DNA from: Methylotetracoccus sp.
Lineage (GTDB): Bacteria > Pseudomonadota > Gammaproteobacteria > Methylococcales > Methylococcaceae
NCBI GenBank assembly: GCA_025458755.1
Contig: JALORT010000167.1
Span: 1 to 5,558 of the forward strand
DNA length: 5,558 nucleotides
Reading direction: 5' to 3'
The notes beneath the pieces were generated by a model, which saw nothing but the letters and a program-made list of their open reading frames with translations, ran no database searches and had not been told where the DNA came from. This document shows, piece by piece, positions 1-5,558 of this stretch. The position numbers and the translations under genes are program-made. Within the stretch, counting starts at the first letter, position 1. Every line of letters starts with the position of its first letter.

Positions 1-24
1 TATCAGCGCGAGTGGGATGCATAA
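1..24 (+). CDS. possible 3' end of an upstream gene (partial, perhaps dnaG)
   Basis: Read from base 1, the first seven codons give YQREWDA followed by TAA at 22-24. In many gammaproteobacteria the gene directly upstream of rpoD is dnaG (primase), in the rpsU-dnaG-rpoD macromolecular synthesis operon, so a primase C-terminus is the natural guess. Seven residues are too few to recognise a family. The other two forward frames also stay open for 16-22 codons here, so even the frame is uncertain. The assignment rests on gene order, not on sequence similarity. Confidence 0.25.
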   Translation, partial: YQREWDA

Positions 25-91
25 GCCCCGCGACCAAGCTCCGCCCTTCGTAACAACCAACAACTGACGAATTCCCACACCCTGACCCGCG

Positions 92-1903
92 ATGAATCTT
101 GAAGACCAGCAGGCTCAGTTAAGAGAACTCTTTGCCAGAGGCAAGGCACACGGCTTTCTCACGTATGCAGAAGTGAACGACCATCTGTCCGGCAGTCTGG
201 TCGATTCCGAGCAAATCGACGAGATGATCGGCCTGATCAATGGTATGGGCATTGATGTGCATGAAGAGGCGCCGGACCTCGAAATCCTGACCGAAGCCGT
301 GGTGGTCGCTGACCGCGATGTCACCGATGAGGCGGAGGATATGGCTGAAGCAGCCGCTATGTTGCTCACAGACGCTGGCAAGATGGCCAGCACCGATCCG
401 GTGCGCATGTACCTGCGCGAAATGGGCGCGGTCGAATTGTTGACCCGGGCGGAGGAGCTGGCGATTGCCCAACGCATCGAAGAAGGACTTCATCAAGCCG
501 CTCGGGCGTTGGTTCGGTTCGCGCCGTCCATGGATCATTTCATCCAGGCCATCGCACGCATGGAATCGGGCGAGATTGTCCTCTCCGACTTGGTCACTGG
601 GCTGATTGACCTCCATCAATCCGCCGCCCCGATCGGCGGCGTTGATGCGCCCCTGGCCGAAGAATCGGTGTCTGACCTTCCGGAAACTGGCCCAGATCTG
701 AACGGGGTCAGAGCAAAGGTGGCCGACTTCAAGAATCAATACATGTACACGCTCGAAGCCCGGCACCAGTACGGCCGTGACGACCCACGCACCGAAGCGG
801 CCTTCGAGGGGCTCGCGGACCGCTTTGTCGAATTCAAGACGACTCCCCGGTTCTTCCAGGAACTGTCCGAACGGTTGACGGATGCGATCACTCGAATTCG
901 TGCCCAGGAGCGCCTTATCATGAGCCTGGTGGTCGACCAGTCCAAGATGCCGAGAAACGAGTTCGTGAAGACCTTTTCTGGCAACGAAAGCAATAGGGAG
1001 TGGCTCGGGTCCCTGTTGCGCTCACCAAAAGAATATGCCGCAGCCCTGGCGGGTCATGCCAGTGAGATTCGACGGGCACAGGACCGCCTGGCACAGATTG
1101 AGGAGGACACCGGTCTGAGCGTTGCCGAAATCAAAGAACTCGATCGCCGCAGGGTGGCAGGAGACCGCCAGGCCCATGTGGCGAAGCAGGAAATGATTGA
1201 GGCCAACTTGAGGCTGGTGATTTCAATTGCCAAGAAGTACACGAACCGCGGTATGCACTTCTTGGATCTGATCCAGGAGGGGAACCTGGGATTGATGCGT
1301 GCGGTGGATAAGTTCGAATACCGGCGCGGCTATAAATTCTCGACCTATGCCACCTGGTGGATTCGTCAGGCGGTTTCCCGCGCGGTCGCCGATCAGGCAC
1401 GCACGATTCGCGTTCCGGTCCACATGATCGAGGCCATCGGCAAGGTCAACAGAACAGCGCACTGTATTTCTCAACAGACCGGCCGCGCGGCTACCCCGGA
1501 CGAGATCGCGGACCGTCTGGAGATGCCGGAATACAAAGTGCGCAAGATACTGAAGCTGGGCAAACAACCGATTTCGATCGCGACCCCGGTGGGTGAGGAC
1601 GGAGACAAAGAACTCGGGGACACGCTCGAAGACACCGGAAGCCTGTCACCCATTGAGTCGGCGACCATTTCCGGCTTGCGCGAGGCGACCGAACGAGCGA
1701 TATCCTGCTTGACGGAACGTGAAGCCAAGATCTTGCGCATGCGCTTTGGGATTGACATGGCGACGGATCACACCTTGGACGAGGTTGGTAAGGCGTTTGC
1801 TGTGACGCGTGAACGCATCCGGCAAATCGAGGCTAAGGCGATCCGGAAACTGCGTGAGGCGCCGCAGGCTGAGTCGCTGCAAACGTTTCTCGATGGGGGA
1901 TGA
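92..1903 (+). CDS. rpoD: RNA polymerase primary sigma factor RpoD (sigma-70)
   Basis: This is the housekeeping sigma subunit, which directs core RNA polymerase to -10/-35 promoters and helps melt the DNA. It has 603 residues against 613 in E. coli. Region 1.1 lies at about 1-60 ([16 protein letters not shown] at 17-32). Region 1.2 starts at [12 protein letters not shown] (101-112). The non-conserved region spans about 135-350, region 2 about 365-445, region 3 about 446-525 and region 4 about 535-600. From region 2 on, numbering runs 11 behind E. coli. The melting aromatics Y414, F416, Y419, W422 and W423 are present, as are Q426 (-10 contact) and H444/E447 (extended -10). The -35 helix [18 protein letters not shown] (571-588) keeps R573, E574, R577 and Q578. 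Position 429 is Ser where E. coli has Thr440. The non-conserved region lacks the acidic block seen in E. coli. The start matches family N-termini, but no clear Shine-Dalgarno sequence precedes it; the 67-base leader is C-rich. A promoter probably lies upstream of the window. Confidence 0.97.
   Translation: MNLEDQQAQLRELFARGKAHGFLTYAEVNDHLSGSLVDSEQIDEMIGLINGMGIDVHEEAPDLEILTEAVVVADRDVTDEAEDMAEAAAMLLTDAGKMASTDPVRMYLREMGAVELLTRAEELAIAQRIEEGLHQAARALVRFAPSMDHFIQAIARMESGEIVLSDLVTGLIDLHQSAAPIGGVDAPLAEESVSDLPETGPDLNGVRAKVADFKNQYMYTLEARHQYGRDDPRTEAAFEGLADRFVEFKTTPRFFQELSERLTDAITRIRAQERLIMSLVVDQSKMPRNEFVKTFSGNESNREWLGSLLRSPKEYAAALAGHASEIRRAQDRLAQIEEDTGLSVAEIKELDRRRVAGDRQAHVAKQEMIEANLRLVISIAKKYTNRGMHFLDLIQEGNLGLMRAVDKFEYRRGYKFSTYATWWIRQAVSRAVADQARTIRVPVHMIEAIGKVNRTAHCISQQTGRAATPDEIADRLEMPEYKVRKILKLGKQPISIATPVGEDGDKELGDTLEDTGSLSPIESATISGLREATERAISCLTEREAKILRMRFGIDMATDHTLDEVGKAFAVTRERIRQIEAKAIRKLREAPQAESLQTFLDGG
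614..647. repeat. 13-bp bulged inverted repeat inside rpoD
   Basis: CATCAA (614-619) pairs with TTGATG (642-647). After a two-base bulge (620-621), CGCCGCC (622-628) pairs with GGCGGCG (635-641), leaving the six-base loop CCGATC (629-634). This makes 13 Watson-Crick pairs, seven of them pure GC. It falls on codons 175-185 in the variable non-conserved region of sigma, where protein constraint is low. It could be a folded mRNA segment or the remnant of a small palindromic insertion. The pairing is read directly; any role is inference. Confidence 0.6.
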
Positions 1904-1920
1904 AATCATTGACAGTAGGT

Positions 1921-1946
1921 TGCGCCGGCGTCTCGCGGCTTGCGCA
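1921..1946 (+). terminator. imperfect stem-loop just after rpoD, weak terminator candidate
   Basis: TGCGC (1921-1925) pairs with GCGCA (1942-1946). After one C-T mismatch, a G-T wobble and two GC pairs extend the stem to a loop at 1930-1937. It begins 18 bases past the rpoD stop, where a terminator would be expected, but it lacks the T-tract of an intrinsic terminator. It may be a 3'-end stabilising hairpin or chance. Confidence 0.2.
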
Positions 1947-2049
1947 CAGCGGGGACGGAATTCCATACGGAATGGTACTCACGCCGTCGGGGTGATGCTG
2001 ATCCGTCGAGGCACCGCACCCGCTGGTCGGGGTCGCACGCGGTCAAGGT

Positions 2050-2075
2050 TGTCGTCCTGTGACTACGTGACGACA
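2050..2075. repeat. 7-bp inverted repeat upstream of the DUF349 gene
   Basis: TGTCGTC (2050-2056) and GACGACA (2069-2075) form a perfect 7-bp stem around a 12-base loop. The same spot carries a short direct repeat, GTGAC at 2059-2063 and 2067-2071. It lies about 90 bases before the DUF349 start. It could be an operator-like site or a leader hairpin, but nothing ties it to a known regulator. Confidence 0.3.
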
Positions 2076-2166
2076 GGCCCGAAATTGGTTTCTGCAGTGG
2101 CCTGCTGATGGCAGTATTCGGCCGACGTCGTCGACCTTTTGCGGGACTGAACGCGTCCACTCCACG

Positions 2167-4848
2167 ATGTCCGAGATGAGAAAACTGTTCTCCAGGCTAT
2201 TTGGCCGCCGATCAGCGGCGGACATCCCCGCCGGCGAGGTGCGATCCGCTCACCGCGCCGCCGGGTCTTTGCGCCAGGCCGTGGCCCAAGCCTCCGCCGG
2301 ATCCGACCGGACCCGGTGCGCGCGGGCGTTGGGGGAACTGCTGGGGCGCGAGGGTATCGCTCCCGCAGCACCGGATGCGGGCGAAGTATGGATCACCGCC
2401 GTGTGCTGCGCCGCCGACTCCGCGCAGGCCCTGACGTGGTTGGAACAGATCCCCGACACGGCGGCCATGGTCCGCATCGCGACCGAGGCGCGCGCCACCG
2501 AAACGCGTCTCGCCGCGGCCCAACGCATCGGCGATATCCAGCAGCTTCAGCGGATCGCTGCGGTCATGAAGCACAAAGATCGCGGGGTTTATCGCTACTG
2601 CCAGGACCGGCTCAGAAGCGATGCCGCGAAACGCAAACGTACGGAGCGAATCGACGCTCTGTGTCGGCGGCTCAGCGACATACTGGCGACCTGTCCGTTG
2701 CCCACGGTAGCGCTTTGCGACGTCCGGAAGCAGATCACCGCACTGGAGGATGGCGAAGATCTCGCTGCCTGTCGCGCTTTGCTCGAGCAGGCTGGTTGCC
2801 GCGAGCAACGGGAAAGCGGCGATCTGCGGGCACTCCAGGCGAATCTGGCGGAAGCAGACAGAGTCATGAAAGTCCTCACCCCCGATCCGTGGCCGGTCGC
2901 CGATCGCCTGCAGATCTGGAAAGATACCGCTCGCCAGTTGAGCGTAGCACACGCCTCTGTTCCGGAATGGCTGCGCGGCCACAAGGACTCAACAGACCTC
3001 GCTCGGTTGCTCAGGGCCATCGAAGAAAAACTCGCCCGACTGGATGAAGACATGACTCGGGCAGAGGTCTGTCGACACTTTCTCGACGAACACGCCCATG
3101 CGACGAGTCCGGACGTCGTCCGGTCCTGGGAAGATCTCCCAAAGCCCGAAAGCCCTCTAGCCCGGAATGAATTGCTGACCGAATGGAATAGCCGCTTCGT
3201 GCAGCGGCCGAAGCCAGTGGAAAGGATGAGCCGAGAATCCACTCGCGCTACGGCCGATATGTCTGCGATCAACGAGCGCTTGGCGCAACTGGAACAGGCT
3301 ATCGAACACGGGGACACGCAGCGGGCGTTCGCTCTGGCGAAGGATCTCGATCAGCGAATGGGGAATACAGCGCTGCCGCGTGCGCTCGGGGAGCGCTACC
3401 GGCGCCTGCAGGGACAACTGGGCCAATGGCGGGATTGGGCGCGCTGGAGTGGCGACAACGCCCGGGAGCAACTGATCCAAGCGGCAGACGCCTTGTTGAA
3501 AGAGGACGTCGATGTCGCGCAGTGCGCGGAAACGGTCCCTCGACTCCGCGCGGAGTGGAAACGACTGGATGTGCACAGCCGTGCTACGGGGGACCAGTGG
3601 AGACGCTTCGATAGGGCGCTGGCCCAAGCCTATCAGCCGGTCCTGGCGTACCGGGCCGAGCGGGCGGCCCGAGAGGAAGCGGCGCGCCAGGCCAAGGCCG
3701 CGTTCCTGGCGGAAGCGGAGGGTTGGTTGCAGTCCGTGGTTTGGGATGAAGGGACAGTCGGAGACATTCAGCGGCGGGCGACCTCTCTTCGCCACCGCTG
3801 GCGGCACTTAGCGCCCGCCGGCACGCGCGATGAGCGGCCGTTGTCCGCCCGTTACCAGGTGCTCATGGCTTCCCTCGATGCCGGACTTCAGTCCTATATC
3901 GACCTTGAGACTGAGCGCCGCCAACGTTTGATCAACGCCGCGAACCGCCTGCAAACCGTCACCGATAGTCGCGAAGCCGTTGCTCAGGCGCGTGTGCTGC
4001 AGCAACGTTGGCGTGACGAGGCGACGGCTGTCTACCTGCCAGGCGGACAACGAGACCGTCAGTGGCAGCAGTTCCGGAAAGCCATCGATGATGTGTTTGC
4101 GCGGCGCGATGCGGAACGTCACGAACGCGAGGCGAGGATCCAAGAACGTGACGCGGCGCGACTGTCGCTGTTGACTGAATTCGAGCAAAGTCTGCGGGGC
4201 TCTCCCGGTCAGCATCAGATCGAAGCCGCGCTGGCCCGTTTTAGTGATCAGTGGGCGACGCGGGAAGATCAGAAGGCACCAGGCGTAAGGACGCGCGGCC
4301 CACTCGAGCACAAAGCCACGACCCTGATCGATCAGGCCGGGAGGATGATTCGGGAGTTGCGGAATGCGCGACAGCGCGAGCTGCTCGGCCAGATCGCCCG
4401 CAAGGCAGCGCTGGCGGAAGAACTGGAAACAGCGGTGGTTGCCGGACGATCCCTTGACGAACTGACTCTGCGAATTCAGTCGGAATGGCAACAGGGTCCG
4501 ATGCTGCCTGCCGACATTGAACGCAAGCTCATCGCGCGTCTGGATGCTGGCCCGACAGCGACCTCCGCTGAATTGGAGGCCGGTCGGCTGCGACGTGCCG
4601 ATTTACTGATCGATCTGGAGATTCTGCTGGATCTTGCGACACCGGCATCTTTCGCCGCAGCCCGCCAACAACGCCAACTGGAGTTTCTCCAACGGGGGTT
4701 TCAAGACATCAAGACCACGGCATCGCTCGTGGAGATGGTCGGCACCTGGTACGGCACGACCGCGGTGCCGGATCCGTCGCAGTCCGAGCGCATGGCGAAG
4801 ATCATGGTTACGCTGGAAGAACGGATGACGAAAGAACCGACCGCGTAG
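2167..4848 (+). CDS. DUF349 domain-containing protein, 893 aa
   Basis: This is a large, helical, probably cytoplasmic protein of unknown function. There is no signal peptide or membrane segment; the N-terminus is a short basic amphipathic stretch (MRKLFSRLFGRR, 4-15). HKDRGVYRYCQDRL (136-149) resembles the N-terminal signature of gammaproteobacterial DUF349 proteins. The clearest DUF349 unit runs from about 424 to 504 (W424, W427, W464, then QWRRFDRA at 477-484). A second clear one is at about 606-650 (W615, then QWQQFRKAIDDVFARR at 632-647). Weaker units centre on W545, W696 and W774. Residues about 813-845 (LLIDLEILLDLATPASF at 813-829, then Q-rich) fit the conserved C-terminal element. Charged Arg/Glu-rich segments at 495-515 and 645-668 suggest long helices or coiled coil. 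ATG 2167 is the first usual start after an in-frame TGA at 2068-2070; ATG 2176 is an alternative. Neither has a clear Shine-Dalgarno sequence. The family call is firm and the biochemical role is not known. Confidence 0.9.
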   Translation: MSEMRKLFSRLFGRRSAADIPAGEVRSAHRAAGSLRQAVAQASAGSDRTRCARALGELLGREGIAPAAPDAGEVWITAVCCAADSAQALTWLEQIPDTAAMVRIATEARATETRLAAAQRIGDIQQLQRIAAVMKHKDRGVYRYCQDRLRSDAAKRKRTERIDALCRRLSDILATCPLPTVALCDVRKQITALEDGEDLAACRALLEQAGCREQRESGDLRALQANLAEADRVMKVLTPDPWPVADRLQIWKDTARQLSVAHASVPEWLRGHKDSTDLARLLRAIEEKLARLDEDMTRAEVCRHFLDEHAHATSPDVVRSWEDLPKPESPLARNELLTEWNSRFVQRPKPVERMSRESTRATADMSAINERLAQLEQAIEHGDTQRAFALAKDLDQRMGNTALPRALGERYRRLQGQLGQWRDWARWSGDNAREQLIQAADALLKEDVDVAQCAETVPRLRAEWKRLDVHSRATGDQWRRFDRALAQAYQPVLAYRAERAAREEAARQAKAAFLAEAEGWLQSVVWDEGTVGDIQRRATSLRHRWRHLAPAGTRDERPLSARYQVLMASLDAGLQSYIDLETERRQRLINAANRLQTVTDSREAVAQARVLQQRWRDEATAVYLPGGQRDRQWQQFRKAIDDVFARRDAERHEREARIQERDAARLSLLTEFEQSLRGSPGQHQIEAALARFSDQWATREDQKAPGVRTRGPLEHKATTLIDQAGRMIRELRNARQRELLGQIARKAALAEELETAVVAGRSLDELTLRIQSEWQQGPMLPADIERKLIARLDAGPTATSAELEAGRLRRADLLIDLEILLDLATPASFAAARQQRQLEFLQRGFQDIKTTASLVEMVGTWYGTTAVPDPSQSERMAKIMVTLEERMTKEPTA
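2205..2221. repeat. 6-bp GC hairpin in the early coding region of the DUF349 gene
   Basis: CCGCCG (2205-2210) and CGGCGG (2216-2221) form a perfect six-pair GC stem with the loop ATCAG, 39 bases into the gene (codons 13-19). A hairpin this close to the start could slow initiation or early elongation. It resembles the core of the rpoD hairpin at 622-641 (a CCGATC-containing loop region between CGCC and GGCGG arms), which may be coincidence in GC-rich DNA. Confidence 0.4.
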
Positions 4849-4943
4849 AGCGCTTTTAGATGGCGAACGAAAAACGTCAAGAGGCACTCGACGGCGCAGA
4901 ACACCGAAGCGGCTAAGCTCGGCGCCGCCTGCGAACAACCGCC

Positions 4944-4966
4944 ACCGCGATGAGTTTGGTCGCGGT
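4944..4966. repeat. 7-bp inverted repeat downstream of the DUF349 gene
   Basis: ACCGCGA (4944-4950) and TCGCGGT (4960-4966) pair perfectly around a nine-base loop. It lies 96 bases past the DUF349 stop. No T-run follows on the plus strand, so it is not a canonical intrinsic terminator. It may act as a 3'-end hairpin. Confidence 0.35.
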
Positions 4967-5066
4967 CACAGCGGCTGCGCATCAGGACTTGAGCGCGACA
5001 GCGCCCGCATAAGAACAGTCGACCGGGAGATTCCCTCGGCATCCCTGGATAAGCCGGCGAGCACGA

Positions 5067-5088
5067 GTCTGGACACGTGTTTCCAGAC
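5067..5088. repeat. 7-bp inverted repeat with CACGTG in the loop
   Basis: GTCTGGA (5067-5073) and TCCAGAC (5082-5088) pair perfectly around the eight-base loop CACGTGTT, which itself contains the palindrome CACGTG. The dyad could be a protein-binding site or an RNA hairpin on either strand. No T-tract flanks it on either side. Confidence 0.35.
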
Positions 5089-5352
5089 ATAGGGTCGTGA
5101 TCCCGCGTCACTCCCTTCGTGTATGTCACAGGGTACGTCGCCGATTGCAACAATGCCGATGGGCGTGCGCTTCTGCAGCCTTCCACGACCTCACCTGAGG
5201 ATCGCTTCCCGTAGACTTCGTGCCCGTTAACACACTCGTCGACTGCAACCCTTAAAGCCGCATCGCCGCCCACATCAAGACCCGAAACAACCGACCCGGC
5301 GGCAACGCACGATGTACGACGGAATCCTGCGGCGGCCTCTCCCGAATCATGG

Positions 5353-5372
5353 CGGATTGCTGTGCGAATCCG
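5353..5372. repeat. 6-bp inverted repeat near the convergent minus-strand gene
   Basis: CGGATT (5353-5358) and AATCCG (5367-5372) pair perfectly around an eight-base loop. It lies 96 bases downstream of the stop of the minus-strand gene. No T-run follows in the minus-strand direction. A stem of this length is close to what chance gives in a region this size. Confidence 0.25.
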
Positions 5373-5450
5373 ACGTACGGCCGTCCCGCCCGCGGAGATC
5401 GCCGGTCCGCCAGACCAAACCACCCCCTCCGCTTGACCACACTTGGCGCG

Positions 5451-5462
5451 GGGCTCAGGCCC
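5451..5462 (-). terminator. very short stem-loop after the minus-strand stop, weak terminator candidate
   Basis: On the plus strand, GGGC (5451-5454), TCAG and GCCC (5459-5462) form a four-pair GC stem with a tetraloop, starting five bases past the minus-strand stop codon. There is no U-tract after it in the minus direction. The position is suggestive and the structure is weak. Confidence 0.13.
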
Positions 5463-5467
5463 GGACT

Positions 5468-5558
5468 TTACACCTGACCCTGATGCTGGACCGGGGCCGT
5501 CCAGTAGCGTATGCCGGTCCCCGTGAAGTCCTGCTGCAGCCGGCTGAGCAGCGTGTCC
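5468..5558 (-). CDS. 3' end of an unidentified protein gene (partial, cut by the window edge)
   Basis: The minus strand, read from 5557, encodes 29 residues and then TAA (5470-5468). The peptide begins DTLLSRLQQDFTGTGIRYW and ends TAPVQHQGQV. The third codon position is G or C in 26 of 29 codons, a strong coding signature for this GC-rich genome. The residue mix, a short amphipathic helix followed by a Gly/aromatic turn, looks like a genuine protein C-terminus. I do not recognise the family and assign no function. The gene converges on the DUF349 gene. Its start and most of its body lie beyond the window. The same frame stays open for 72 codons past the stop, down to 5252, which leaves a small chance that this is a gene with an interrupted 3' end. 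Confidence 0.6.
   Translation of the reverse strand, partial: DTLLSRLQQDFTGTGIRYWTAPVQHQGQV

Larger units (their letters stand above)
1904..2166. other. intergenic region between rpoD and the DUF349 gene
   Basis: This 263-base stretch has no supportable coding region, although reading frames cross it. A tRNA gene follows rpoD in some relatives; none is recognisable here, since there is no T-loop GGTTCRA-type motif. Three small stem-loops are present (1921-1946, 1960-1973 with ATTCC/GGAAT, and 2050-2075). None is followed by a T-run. A TTGACA hexamer at 1909-1914 has no -10 partner at the right distance. I could not identify a convincing promoter for the downstream gene, so read-through from rpoD or an atypical promoter are both possible. 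Confidence 0.5.
4849..5467. other. 619-base region without a convincing gene, between convergent genes
   Basis: No reading frame here looks protein-like. The longest open frame on the minus strand (4701-5423) is Cys/Ser/Arg-rich and overlaps the DUF349 3' end, which is typical of a shadow. I see no tRNA, rRNA, transposase fragment or CRISPR-like repeat. The stretch holds several short perfect inverted repeats (4944-4966, 5067-5088, 5353-5372). For genes facing each other, a gap this long is unusual and may be decayed sequence, long 3' untranslated regions or an unrecognised RNA. Confidence 0.5.

Noticed and set aside
119..766. 215-codon minus-strand frame opposite rpoD
   Set aside because: It lies entirely antisense to a clear rpoD and its sequence has no family features. 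It is a codon-bias shadow.
1909..1914. Perfect TTGACA -35 hexamer just after rpoD
   Set aside because: The sequence 16-18 bases downstream is GC-rich and has nothing resembling TATAAT.
1904..2166. tRNA gene downstream of rpoD, as found in some relatives
   Set aside because: I see no T-loop consensus, acceptor pairing or anticodon arm on either strand.
2212..2982. 256-codon minus-strand frame and a 243-codon plus-strand alternative frame (2316-3047) inside the DUF349 gene
   Set aside because: Both are embedded in the DUF349 gene, which has motif support. The alternatives are low-complexity Arg/Gly-rich translations.
5119..5214. Short plus-strand frame beginning GTG and translating to VYVTGYVADCNNADG...
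   Set aside because: The peptide looks fairly natural, but it has only 31 codons, no ribosome binding site and no recognisable family. Chance is the simpler explanation.
4701..5423. 240-codon open frame on the minus strand
   Set aside because: It overlaps the well-supported DUF349 3' end by 148 bases, is rich in Cys, Ser and Arg, and shows no recognisable domain. Open frames of this length occur by chance opposite GC-rich genes.
4849..5467. Insertion sequence or CRISPR remnant in the gene-poor gap
   Set aside because: There are no matching terminal inverted repeats, target-site duplications, transposase motifs or regularly spaced direct repeats.

Overview
The window reads as a chromosomal housekeeping segment from a high-GC proteobacterium, most likely a gammaproteobacterium. 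The evidence is a complete RpoD-type primary sigma factor (residues 1-603) whose regions 1.1, 1.2, the long non-conserved region, 2, 3 and 4 follow the Escherichia coli sigma-70 order. It is followed by a large DUF349-family protein of the kind found in Pseudomonas-like gammaproteobacteria. I cannot place the genus or order. Several sigma positions differ from the enterobacterial sequence, so a deep-branching lineage is plausible.

Layout, left to right. Bases 1-24 may be the last seven codons of an upstream gene, perhaps dnaG by the usual rpsU-dnaG-rpoD order. A 67-base C-rich leader follows, then rpoD (92-1903, +). Next is a 263-base intergenic stretch with several small stem-loops and no recognisable tRNA. 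The DUF349 gene (2167-4848, +, 893 aa) comes next. A 619-base stretch without a convincing gene (4849-5467) contains a few short inverted repeats. The last 91 bases (5468-5558) hold the 3' end of a convergent minus-strand gene that I cannot identify.

Functionally, rpoD encodes the housekeeping promoter-specificity subunit of RNA polymerase. The DUF349 protein has no established biochemical role. It is cytoplasmic, helical and built from repeats with regularly spaced tryptophans. The two genes are co-directional, but nothing in the sequence proves co-transcription or a shared function. I found no mobile element, CRISPR array, RNA gene or defence system. The most unusual local features are a 13-bp bulged hairpin inside the variable part of rpoD, the tryptophan periodicity of the DUF349 protein, and the long gap between the convergent genes, where the minus-strand frame stays open for 72 codons beyond the stop.
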